Assembly: GCA_021741155.1 (NCBI GenBank)
Contig: JAIOYP010000033.1
Location: 1-44,317, forward strand
DNA length: 44,317 nt
Reading direction: 5' to 3'
Source of the DNA: Flavobacteriales bacterium
Lineage (GTDB): Bacteria; Bacteroidota; Bacteroidia; UBA10329
The notes under the pieces were generated by a model, which ran no database searches, was not told the origin of the DNA, and saw only the letters and a program-made list of their open reading frames with translations. A program made the position numbers and the translations under genes. How positions within the stretch are numbered: position 1 is the first letter of the stretch; every line of letters begins with the position of its first letter. Below are positions 25,786-33,264 of the stretch, piece after piece.

Positions 25786-27144
25786 ATGGAAAAGCAACGC
25801 TATGAGCGACCTATTATCCGAAGACTGAATACGGGAGTAATGAACAAGTTCGGTACTAAAACGGAGTATGAACCTGTGACGCATATTGACGATTGCGCAG
25901 TGAAGGATTTGATTGCGGACTACGGTTCTCCCTTGTTCGTCATTTCGCAGAAAACTATCCACGAGACGTATCAGGCAGCCAACCGTGCATTCAACACTCG
26001 TTACCCGAAGGTTCAGTTTGCTTGGAGCTACAAGACTAATTATATAAATGCGGTCTGCAATGTGTATCACAAGTTAGGATCGTGGGCAGAAGTTGTTTCG
26101 GGATTTGAATACCTGAAGGCATTGAAGAACGGTGTTCCAGGCTCGAAGATCATCTTCAACGGACCAGACAAAACGGTGGAAGAGTTGAAACTGGCGATGG
26201 AGAACAAATCGCTTATTCATATTGATCATTTGGATGAGCTTTACACTCTCACAGAGTTGTGCGAAGAGACAGGAATCCGCCCAAAAGTGGCCATTCGTGT
26301 AAATATGGACACAGGTATTTACCCTATGTGGGATCGTTTTGGTTTCAATTACGAGAATGGTCAAGCTTGGGATGCCATCAATAAAATTGTTCTTAGCGAT
26401 AGAATGGATCTGGTGGGATTACATGCCCATATCGGAACCTTCATGTTAACGGCCAATGCTTATGGAGTTGCTGCCAAGAAACTTTCTGAATTGGCATTAA
26501 GCATCAAGAACAAATACGACAAGAAAATCCAGTATATTGATATGGGAGGAGGCTTTGCTTCCACAAACACCCTGAAAGGGTCTTTCCTGTCGGGAACAGA
26601 TACATCGCCAAGTTTTGATGATTATGCCGAGGCGATTTCAACCGCAATAATGAATGCTGGTTTTGTAGAGGATGAATTGCCGTTGTTGATCCTCGAAACA
26701 GGTCGTGCCATGATCGATGAGGCTGGTTCATTGCTCGGTTCGGTCATTTCCAACAAACGATTGAGTGATGGACGAAAAGCCACGATTATGGATTTTGGGG
26801 TGAATATCCTGTTCACCTCCTTCTGGTATGACCATAAGATTAGCCCTGCGCAGGAGTTCAGTCATCATACCGAAGATTCGGTCATGTACGGTCCGCTTTG
26901 CATGAACATCGATGTGGTGCGCGAAAACGTGACGCTGCCGCCATTGAAACGCGGAGACCAAGTTGTGGTGCACACCGTGGGAGCCTACAATATGACGCAA
27001 TGGATGCAGTTTATTGCCTTGCGACCAGCCGTTGTGATGATTGACTTAGAAGGAAAGCCGCATCTAATTAGAAAGCGTGAAACGCTTGATAATATCGATC
27101 AGCAAGAACAAATGCCAGCATATTTGAAAGAGTTCAAACTTTGA
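25786..27144 (+). CDS. PLP fold-III amino acid decarboxylase of unknown specificity
   Basis: 452 residues. Fold-III PLP enzyme with Schiff-base lysine K83 in FAWSYKTNY, GLHAHIGT (211-218), phosphate-binding GGG (254-256) in DMGGGFAST, and ETGRAM (304-309). These match the ornithine/diaminopimelate decarboxylase group. The C-terminal substrate loop reads GPLCMNIDVV: C372 is kept, but the Glu that follows it in CExxD of true diaminopimelate decarboxylases is a Met. The late motif GAYNMTQWMQF lacks the Tyr-Asn of LysA. LysA is encoded separately in this window (10156-11367). The enzyme is therefore likely active on another diamino or related acid. An unusually long N-terminal arm (about 45 residues) is also present. 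Placement behind an ATP-grasp ligase suggests a shared pathway. Confidence 0.88.
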   Translation: MEKQRYERPIIRRLNTGVMNKFGTKTEYEPVTHIDDCAVKDLIADYGSPLFVISQKTIHETYQAANRAFNTRYPKVQFAWSYKTNYINAVCNVYHKLGSWAEVVSGFEYLKALKNGVPGSKIIFNGPDKTVEELKLAMENKSLIHIDHLDELYTLTELCEETGIRPKVAIRVNMDTGIYPMWDRFGFNYENGQAWDAINKIVLSDRMDLVGLHAHIGTFMLTANAYGVAAKKLSELALSIKNKYDKKIQYIDMGGGFASTNTLKGSFLSGTDTSPSFDDYAEAISTAIMNAGFVEDELPLLILETGRAMIDEAGSLLGSVISNKRLSDGRKATIMDFGVNILFTSFWYDHKISPAQEFSHHTEDSVMYGPLCMNIDVVRENVTLPPLKRGDQVVVHTVGAYNMTQWMQFIALRPAVVMIDLEGKPHLIRKRETLDNIDQQEQMPAYLKEFKL

Positions 27145-27156
27145 GTTACGGGTTTC

Positions 27157-27212
27157 GAGTTGCGAGTTACGAGTTTCCAGAAGTGGCTTTCTCGCAACTC
27201 GTAACTCGCAAC
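27157..27212. repeat. 15-base perfect inverted repeat, gttgcgagttacgag type
   Basis: gttgcgagttacgag (27159-27173) is the exact reverse complement of ctcgtaactcgcaac (27198-27212). The right arm is followed by nine A and the urea-transporter/M23 start codon ten bases later. A terminator is not supported on the plus strand because no T-run follows. Confidence 0.8.
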
Positions 27213-27222
27213 AAAAAAAAAC

Positions 27223-29409
27223 ATGAAAGCGCAAGGAAAATACCTGTTCCGTCTGTTCTGGGAAGGGCTGTTGCACAGCTATTCCCAGATTTTTTTCAGT
27301 CTGGACAAGGTATTTGCCGTTGTATTGCTGCTCTGCTCGTTCATTGATCCATTCGTGGGCATCAGCGCCATAGTGGCGGGCATCATTGCCATTGTGATCG
27401 CGTTCTTTCTCGGTTTCGACCATAAGAATATCCGAGAAGGGATGTACAGTTTCAATAGCGTGATGGTAGGCATGGTGATGGCCGTGTATTACGATATGAA
27501 CATGCCCTTCATGCTGCTTTTGGTGCTGATGTCGGTGTTCACGCTCTTTTTTACACTGGCCATCAACGCACAGCTCAAGGTATATGGACTGCCGATCATG
27601 AGCATTCCGTTTTTGTTCGGAGTGTGGACCGTTCACCTGGTCGGAAGAGAGTTTGCGGGATTGCATCTTACTGAACGCGGCATTTACACTATCAACGAGC
27701 TTTGGTCTTACGGTGGAGAAAGGCTGGTCAATTTTTATGATATGATGGAGAACTTGCCGATCCCCGACATCATTGATGTTTATCTGCGGTCGTTGGGAGC
27801 TATTTTCTTCCAGTTCAACATTTTGGCAGGACTGGTGATCATGGTCGGGCTTATACGCTTTTCGCGCATCGCCTTCCTCTTGTCATTGGTAGGTTTTTTC
27901 AGCGGCTATCTTTTCTTCGGGTTCATGCAGGGGCAGTTCTCACATCTCCATTACAGTTACATCGGTTTCAACTTCATCCTTTCGGCCATTGCATTGGGCG
28001 GTTTTTTTATCATTCCATCGCGTGGTTCGTTTGTGCTTGTGGCATTGGCCTCTCCGATCATTGCTATCCTGATCGCTGCCATCGGCAACCTTTTCACCGT
28101 TGTTCAGCTTCCCATCTACTCCCTTCCGTATAACGTACTTGTTCTGATCACACTTTATGTTCTCAAGTTGCGATTGGCCCCAAAAGGGCTGACTCCCATT
28201 GTGGAGCAGTCCTATTCACCCGAAGTAAACCTCTATCGCTTTCTCAATCAGAAGGAGCGGTATGCCAACGACACCTATTTCCACATCTATCTGCCGTTCT
28301 ATGGCGAATGGACCATTTCGCAGGGGCATGATGGAGAGGTCACCCATAAAGGCGATTGGAAAGAGGCTTTCGATTTTGTGATTCAGGATGAAGAAAACCA
28401 CACCTATAAATCCACAGGTTCGAGATTGGAAGATTTTTATGGTTTCGGCAGGCCGTTAACCGCTCCGCAAATGGGATGGGTTGTTTCGGTGGAGAACGAT
28501 GTGGACGACAACCAGATAGGAGAGGTCAATCTGCATCAGAACTGGGGCAACACGGTTGTGGTCAAGCATGGCGAAGGTATTTACACCAAGCTCAGCCATC
28601 TTAAAAAGGGAAGCGTGAAAGTAGCCGTTGGCGATTACATCAAAAAAGGGCAGGTGCTGGCTTCATTGGGCAATTCGGGAAGGTCGCCAGAACCGCATAT
28701 CCATTTTCAGATGCAGGCAACGCCATACATTGGCAGCAAGACGCTCAACTATCCGCTGGCATATTACATGGAGAAAACGGCCGATGGACAAAAATTCCAT
28801 GCGTTCGATTATCCGCAGGAAGGGCAGACCATTTCCAATGTGCAGGTGAACCCGTTGCTGAAGAAGGCATTAGGGCTCATTCCGGGCATGCATCTGTACC
28901 TACAGGGAGATGGAGAGCGGGTGGAGTGGGAGGTGTTTACCGATGCCTACAACTACACCTACATCTATTGCCACCAAACAGAGGCCGTGGCCTATTTTGT
29001 GAATAACGAGACGCTGTTCTACTTCACGAAGTTCATTGGGAATCACAACTCGCTGCTGTTTCAGTTCTACACTGGATTGTACAAGGTGATGTTGGGCTTT
29101 TATCAAAACCTCAAAATTACCGACTGCTTTCCGGTGGATGCCATCTATTCAGGTTTCCTGAAAGGTATGCTCGATATGGTTTCTCCATTTTATCCCGTTG
29201 TGAAAGCCGATTACGAACTCAGCTATTCCGAAATGGACGGTGGCATCGAACCCGAATGGGTCAAACTCAATTCGGAGCTTAAAGTAAAAGCACTAGGCAG
29301 CACACGGCTCCAGAAAAACTTCCGCATCGAAATTTCGAAGGATGGTTTTTCCAAATTCGCCATCTCCCGGAACGGAAAAGAAAAAGTTTATACATGCGAA
29401 GTACGGTAG
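27223..29409 (+). CDS. urea-transporter domain fused to M23 metallopeptidase
   Basis: 728 residues. Residues 1-320 form a urea-transporter-type membrane domain with visible two-fold symmetry: REGMYSFNSVMVGM (71-84) and YSYIGFNFILSAIALGGFF (244-262), plus YGLPIMSIPFLFGVW (121-135) and LPIYSLPYNVLVL (296-308). Residues 340-545 form an M23/LytM-like metallopeptidase with probable zinc ligands H375 (THKG), D384 and H494 (HIHF), and H459 and H492 as catalytic histidines. The spacing of the first ligand pair (H-x8-D) is the variant form. Residues 545-728 are an extra domain I do not recognise. Urea channels conduct urea or related small solutes; M23 enzymes cleave glycine-rich or peptidoglycan peptides. 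In this arrangement the peptidase probably faces the periplasm. The next gene overlaps its end by 16 bases, so translation is coupled. Confidence 0.85.
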   Translation: MKAQGKYLFRLFWEGLLHSYSQIFFSLDKVFAVVLLLCSFIDPFVGISAIVAGIIAIVIAFFLGFDHKNIREGMYSFNSVMVGMVMAVYYDMNMPFMLLLVLMSVFTLFFTLAINAQLKVYGLPIMSIPFLFGVWTVHLVGREFAGLHLTERGIYTINELWSYGGERLVNFYDMMENLPIPDIIDVYLRSLGAIFFQFNILAGLVIMVGLIRFSRIAFLLSLVGFFSGYLFFGFMQGQFSHLHYSYIGFNFILSAIALGGFFIIPSRGSFVLVALASPIIAILIAAIGNLFTVVQLPIYSLPYNVLVLITLYVLKLRLAPKGLTPIVEQSYSPEVNLYRFLNQKERYANDTYFHIYLPFYGEWTISQGHDGEVTHKGDWKEAFDFVIQDEENHTYKSTGSRLEDFYGFGRPLTAPQMGWVVSVENDVDDNQIGEVNLHQNWGNTVVVKHGEGIYTKLSHLKKGSVKVAVGDYIKKGQVLASLGNSGRSPEPHIHFQMQATPYIGSKTLNYPLAYYMEKTADGQKFHAFDYPQEGQTISNVQVNPLLKKALGLIPGMHLYLQGDGERVEWEVFTDAYNYTYIYCHQTEAVAYFVNNETLFYFTKFIGNHNSLLFQFYTGLYKVMLGFYQNLKITDCFPVDAIYSGFLKGMLDMVSPFYPVVKADYELSYSEMDGGIEPEWVKLNSELKVKALGSTRLQKNFRIEISKDGFSKFAISRNGKEKVYTCEVR

Positions 29410-30602
29410 TCGTCTTCTCCTTGGTGCTGCTGGCATTGGTGGCCCGTTCTCAGGAATGGTCAGATCAGGCGCAGTACGATGCTTACATGAAAGGTGATTG
29501 GAAGCAGGTGATAGAACTTGGGAGGTTGGCCAAACAATCTGGGGCAGATCATTACTACATCCGAGCACGCAATGGCTACGCCAATTTTATGCTGGGCCGT
29601 TACATGAGATCCGAAAAGGAGTTTGAAAAAGCACTGCATTTCAATAGCGCGGACGCATTCGCAAAGCGTTATGGCTACTGGTCATCGGTTTATTCGGTAA
29701 ATACAGCCTCAGCCTTGCTGAAAACCACTGACATGACAAGCGCAGAAAAGGACACGTTCAAGGTGGCGCCCCCCAAATGGCTGAGCAGCGTGGGCGTGGT
29801 GGGCGGCTTCCGTGTTTCAACACTTCGGAATTCCGTGGGACACATGCCGTACGTGGCACTCTATCTCAGCCATCAGATAGGAAAAAGGGTCACCTTCCGC
29901 CATGCGGTCAATTACCTCAGCCAGAAACGGACAGCACGTCCGGCACAGGTAAAATACGAACTGTGGCAGGTGGGTTACCTCGCCAGTGCGGCCGTGCAAT
30001 TGGCCAAGCATACCACCATCATTCCTTCGGTGGTGGTGCTCAATTGGGGCGTGCGCGATACGTCCATCTCTGCTGTTGACATCAACGGGTCGTTGGGTGT
30101 GCGCCAGCAGTTCGGTAATTTCAGTCTGAGTGTGAACGGTGGTGTGATGCTGGAGGCCGATGGGGAGAATACCGATACCCTCAAATATGCAGTAAGCGCT
30201 TCGTTCGGCTGGTATCCGCTGCACTCAACCAAGTTGTATTCAATCACTTCCGGAGGATATAATTTTGGGGGAAATACTCCGAACTGGTTTGTCTCTCAGA
30301 GCATAGGCGGCCAGTTGTTCAAGCGGGCATGGATCAAAAGCACCTTCATTTGGGGACACCAGATGATGATGGTGGAGGATGGAAACATCGATTTCACCAA
30401 CAACAGTGGTGACAGATTGCGCTGGTTGTGGTCTTTGTCTCCGTATTATTACGCCACCGACCACCTCGGCATTTCAATGACCTATTCGGTGGAATCAAGG
30501 TCGTTCTACACACCCGCAGTTCCGGGGCAGGGTAATGCCAGACCAGTATCAACCAATTACAATTTTCACTCTTTCTACTTAGGTTTGAACTATAATTTCT
30601 AA
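29394..30602 (+). CDS. TPR plus outer-membrane beta-barrel protein
   Basis: 402 residues with a signal peptide (about 1-19, ending ARSQ). An N-terminal TPR-like helical part (about 20-110: AQYDAYMKGDWKQVIELGRLAKQSG...YYIRARNGYANFMLGRYMRSEKEFEKAL) is followed by alternating amphipathic strands from about residue 130 (VGVVGGFRVSTL, HMPYVALYLSHQIG, VTFRHAVNYL, ...). It ends YLGLNYNF, with a terminal aromatic residue typical of barrels inserted by the Bam machinery. No enzymatic motif is seen. It overlaps the upstream urea-transporter/M23 gene by 16 bases and lies two bases before the TPR gene, so the three are almost certainly one transcript. An outer-membrane conduit or binding role is inferred. 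Confidence 0.8.
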   Translation: MRSTVVVFSLVLLALVARSQEWSDQAQYDAYMKGDWKQVIELGRLAKQSGADHYYIRARNGYANFMLGRYMRSEKEFEKALHFNSADAFAKRYGYWSSVYSVNTASALLKTTDMTSAEKDTFKVAPPKWLSSVGVVGGFRVSTLRNSVGHMPYVALYLSHQIGKRVTFRHAVNYLSQKRTARPAQVKYELWQVGYLASAAVQLAKHTTIIPSVVVLNWGVRDTSISAVDINGSLGVRQQFGNFSLSVNGGVMLEADGENTDTLKYAVSASFGWYPLHSTKLYSITSGGYNFGGNTPNWFVSQSIGGQLFKRAWIKSTFIWGHQMMMVEDGNIDFTNNSGDRLRWLWSLSPYYYATDHLGISMTYSVESRSFYTPAVPGQGNARPVSTNYNFHSFYLGLNYNF

Positions 30603-30604
30603 AC

Positions 30605-31213
30605 ATGAAAAGCAGCATTTCAATCGTATTGATGACCATTTTATCCATGAGTGTTTTTGCACAGGCGCCCGATTTGCGCGCAGCATTCAAGAAGAGTTAC
30701 GCCAATGAGACCAAGGGCGACCTCCCTGCAGCCATCAAAGACCTGAAAGCCGTGTATGGCGAAGGCACCTACGACCTCAATCTCCGCTTGGGATGGTTGT
30801 ATTATTCAGCCGGCCTTCACACCGAATCGATGGCGTATTACAAGAAGTCCATCGACCTGATGCCAGCTTCTGTTGAGGCCAAGTTTGGATACGTTTATCC
30901 TGCCGCAGCAGTGGGCAATTGGGATCAGGTAGTGATCCAATACGAAAACATTCTCCGCATCGATGCCAAGAATTCTCAGGCACATTACCGTTTAGGTTTG
31001 ATCTACTATAACCGTGCGGAACTGGACAAGGCTTTGCAGCATTTTCAGGTTGGTTCCAACCTGTATCCGTTCGATTATGATTTCACCTTGATGCTGGCAT
31101 GGACAAGCCTGAAAATGGGAAAGATGCGAGAGGCCAAAGTTCTTTTCAATAAAGTACTTCTCATTTCTCCCGATGATGCCTCTGCCATGGAAGGGCTTTC
31201 GCTTATCAAGTAG
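30605..31213 (+). CDS. periplasmic tetratricopeptide-repeat protein
   Basis: 202 residues with a signal peptide (MKSSISIVLMTILSMSVFAQ, 1-20). Helical TPR units follow: LRAAFKKSYANETKGDLPAAIKDLKAVYG, YDLNLRLGWLYYSAGLHTESMAYYKKSIDLMP, VEAKFGYVYPAAAVGNWDQVVIQYENILR, AHYRLGLIYYNRAELDKALQHFQVG and FTLMLAWTSLKMGKMREAKVLFNKVLLIS. TPRs mediate protein-protein contacts, so it may bridge the barrel protein and the membrane peptidase. It is two bases downstream of the barrel gene and overlaps the convergent trmL gene by eight bases at its 3' end. No separate terminator is visible. Confidence 0.85.
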   Translation: MKSSISIVLMTILSMSVFAQAPDLRAAFKKSYANETKGDLPAAIKDLKAVYGEGTYDLNLRLGWLYYSAGLHTESMAYYKKSIDLMPASVEAKFGYVYPAAAVGNWDQVVIQYENILRIDAKNSQAHYRLGLIYYNRAELDKALQHFQVGSNLYPFDYDFTLMLAWTSLKMGKMREAKVLFNKVLLISPDDASAMEGLSLIK

Positions 31214-31664
31214 TGAGCAACTGCCTCAATCCCTCATAAACAGCCACGCCAACGGCATTGGCCAAGTTCAAACTTCGGATGTGTGGACTGTGGATTGGAA
31301 TTTTATAGAGTTTGTCTGAGTTGGCATCGGTAATCTCCGTTGCCAATCCGACCGATTCTTTCCCAAAGACCAAAAACATTCCATCTTCAAAAGGAATATC
31401 CCAAACGGATTTGGTTCCATGGCTCGAAAAGAAGACCATGTTTTTATCTGAATGCATGGCGAAGAATTCAGCCGCGCTTTCGTAAATCTTGATGTCTACG
31501 TGCTGCCAATAATCCAATCCAGCACGTTTTACGCGGGAATCGGAAAGTTCAAAGCCGAACGGCTTTACCAAATGAAGCGTGGAGCCAGAAGCCAAACTCA
31601 AACGACCAATGTTGCCCGTGTTGTTTGGTATTTCGGGTTCTATAAGGACGATGTTTAATCCCAT
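31206..31664 (-). CDS. trmL: tRNA (cytidine/uridine-34-2'-O)-methyltransferase
   Basis: 152 residues from the ATG at 31664; the frame extends to 31700, but the family begins at GLNIVLIEPEIPNNTGNIGRL. TrmL is a SPOUT methyltransferase that 2'-O-methylates the wobble nucleotide of tRNA-Leu. Visible family motifs are IEPEIPNNTGN near the N-terminus, FFSSHGTKSVWDI in the centre, and the knot residues LVFGKESVGL and IPIHSPHIRSLNLANAVGVAVYEGLRQL at the C-terminus, which form the trefoil-knot cofactor site. Length is standard. The last bases overlap the end of the convergent TPR gene. It is followed upstream by the ccacagatgc-type repeat. Confidence 0.92.
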   Translation of the reverse strand: MGLNIVLIEPEIPNNTGNIGRLSLASGSTLHLVKPFGFELSDSRVKRAGLDYWQHVDIKIYESAAEFFAMHSDKNMVFFSSHGTKSVWDIPFEDGMFLVFGKESVGLATEITDANSDKLYKIPIHSPHIRSLNLANAVGVAVYEGLRQLLTT

Positions 31665-31700
31665 TTTTTCTAGTTGCTGATTAATCTCTATAAAAAGCAC

Positions 31701-31795
31701 ATGTTTTTAGCCACAGATGCACTGATTAACACAGATTTTTCACAGAGAAAAATAATCAATGAAATCGGTGAAAATCTGTGCATCTGTGGCTTTAT
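31701..31795. repeat. ccacagatgc-type long inverted repeat, copy 1
   Basis: Left arm gccacagatgcactgattaa... (31710-31743) and right arm ...gtgaaaatctgtgcatctgtggc (31768-31790) pair over most of their length. A near-identical element lies at 41566-41657 and a partial one at 44178-44190. It sits between the trmL and flavoprotein genes, both on the minus strand. Confidence 0.85.
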
Positions 31796-31837
31796 TATGT
31801 CAATTTAGTATTGATTCGATGCCAATTTTACGCATCG

Positions 31838-33046
31838 CTATCCTAGTTTTCCAGCAATAAACCCCGTTGTCCATGCTGCCTGAAAGTTGTAACCGCCCGT
31901 AATGCCGTCTATGTCTATTACTTCTCCGGCAAAATAGAGGTTCTTGCACACGCGGCTTTCCATGGTATTGAAGTTGATGCTTTCTAAACTCACGCCTCCG
32001 CAGGTAACGAACTCCTCTTTAAATGTGGTTTTTCCCCTCACGTCATACTCATCGTTGGTGAGGGTGTTTACCAGTTTATTGAGTCCTTTCTTGCCCAATT
32101 CGCTCCACTTTTTGGTGGAGGAAATGTCGCTCCGTTCGAGCAGAAACAACCACATCCGTTCGGGAATGCCAAAGGGTTTTACGTTGGAAGAAAGCTTGTT
32201 CGGGTTTGATGCTGCAATCTCCGTGAGAGTGTTCATTACCGCATCGTAGTTCTGCTCACCCGCCCAATTGACCGAAACACGAAACTCGTAGTTCAGGCCA
32301 TGCAGCGCACGTGCTCCAAAAGCCGACAATTTGAGAATGGCGGGGCCGCTCATTCCCCAATGGGTAATCAGCAGTGGACCACTTGATTTGAGTTTTGTGC
32401 CTTGAATAGAAACCAAGGTATTCTCTACTACCACACCCATCAATTCTTTGATGGATTCTGTTGGCATGTTGAAGGTGAAGAGGGAAGGGACTGGCTCTTC
32501 GATTTTGTGGCCGAGTCCTTCCAGCCAATCAAAGCTGCTTCGGTTTGGACTTCCGCCAGAGGCGATAATTACTTTGTTGAAAACAGTGGTGCTACCATCA
32601 AGGAAGGTCAATTTTAAGCTTTCCTGTGTTGGATTTGCCGAACGAATTCCTGTTCCGAGTTGGATGTCAATTCCAAGTCGCTTGCTTTCCTTCATCAGAC
32701 AATCGATGATGCTTTGCGAGTCGTTCGATTTTGGAAAAACACGGTTATCGTCTTGCGTGTAAAGCGGCACACCTCGCAATTCAAACCATTTTCTGGTATG
32801 AGCGGTATTGAACACGGAAAAAGCCTTTTTCAATTGCTTTTCGCCACGCGGATAGCCTTTGGCTAGGTCGGAGATAGAGGCAGTTCCGTTGGTTACGTTG
32901 CAGCGTCCGCCACCCGAAACCTTCACTTTAGCCAATACTTTCTGAGATTTCTCGAAGATGACAACGCTCGAATCAGGATGGTTTTCCTTGGCCGAAATGG
33001 CCGAAAAGAACCCTGCTGCACCTGCGCCTATCACTGCGATTTTCAT
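31838..33046 (-). CDS. BaiN/HI0933-like FAD-dependent oxidoreductase
   Basis: 402 residues from the ATG at 33046; the longer frame to 33082 adds 12 residues before the dinucleotide-binding motif MKIAVIGAGAAGFFSAISA. FAD-binding features: GAGAAG (7-12), KVSGGGRCNVTN in the characteristic 'HI0933-like' segment, IIASGGSP, and a C-terminal CGGVSLESINF...LYFAGEVIDIDGITGGYNFQAAWTTG that holds the flavin. Members reduce C=C bonds in various substrates (BaiN acts on bile acids; others unknown). Substrate here is unknown. The start codon is four bases after a TACCTTCG box, so a leaderless mRNA is likely. It is divergent from mazG. Confidence 0.88.
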   Translation of the reverse strand: MKIAVIGAGAAGFFSAISAKENHPDSSVVIFEKSQKVLAKVKVSGGGRCNVTNGTASISDLAKGYPRGEKQLKKAFSVFNTAHTRKWFELRGVPLYTQDDNRVFPKSNDSQSIIDCLMKESKRLGIDIQLGTGIRSANPTQESLKLTFLDGSTTVFNKVIIASGGSPNRSSFDWLEGLGHKIEEPVPSLFTFNMPTESIKELMGVVVENTLVSIQGTKLKSSGPLLITHWGMSGPAILKLSAFGARALHGLNYEFRVSVNWAGEQNYDAVMNTLTEIAASNPNKLSSNVKPFGIPERMWLFLLERSDISSTKKWSELGKKGLNKLVNTLTNDEYDVRGKTTFKEEFVTCGGVSLESINFNTMESRVCKNLYFAGEVIDIDGITGGYNFQAAWTTGFIAGKLG

Positions 33047-33050
33047 GGGG

Positions 33051-33058
33051 CGAAGGTA
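33051..33058 (-). promoter_or_regulatory. candidate -7 box for the flavoprotein gene
   Basis: Coding strand TACCTTCG, one mismatch to TAnnTTTG, followed by CCCC and the ATG at 33046. The same box-CCCC-ATG arrangement occurs at the M28 peptidase gene. Confidence 0.4.
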
Positions 33059-33139
33059 AGGTTGCAGGCAACTCACCAACATTTAGTTCCACTGTTTCCT
33101 TTTTTCTTGCGAGTTCGCCTGTGCTTTGACAAACAATAA

Positions 33140-33167
33140 AAGGGCTGGAAATTTATTTCCAGCCCTT
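33140..33167. terminator. strong hairpin in the divergent flavoprotein-mazG gap
   Basis: aagggctggaaa (33140-33151) pairs perfectly with tttccagccctt (33156-33167) around a 4-base loop. T-rich sequence flanks both sides weakly (cttctttg on the plus strand, tttattg on the minus strand). It lies between divergent starts, about 94 and 98 bases away, so it does not end either gene. It could be a terminator of an unseen small RNA or an attenuator in one leader. Confidence 0.7.
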
Positions 33168-33218
33168 CTTTGAGTGTTCCATTTCGGATAACTCGAATAG
33201 AGACCATTGGTGCTCTCA

Positions 33219-33247
33219 TTGATTTCAGCTTCAAATTGACACCTTTG
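33219..33247 (+). promoter_or_regulatory. candidate promoter for mazG
   Basis: TTG at 33219-33221 is followed 18 bases later by CACCTTTG (33240-33247), close to the Bacteroidota TTG-N17-23-TAnnTTTG pattern. The ATG is at 33265. Confidence 0.4.
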
Positions 33248-33264
33248 CACAAAGCCTAAAAAAG

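Noticed and set aside
27157..27212. terminator between the decarboxylase and the urea-transporter/M23 genes
   Set aside because: The stem is strong, but nine A rather than T follow on the plus strand, so rho-independent termination is not supported in the direction of the genes.
27064..27666. 200-codon minus-strand frame, very rich in histidine
   Set aside because: It is antisense to the urea-transporter/M23 start region and spans the inverted repeat; the composition is a by-product of codons for membrane residues read backwards.
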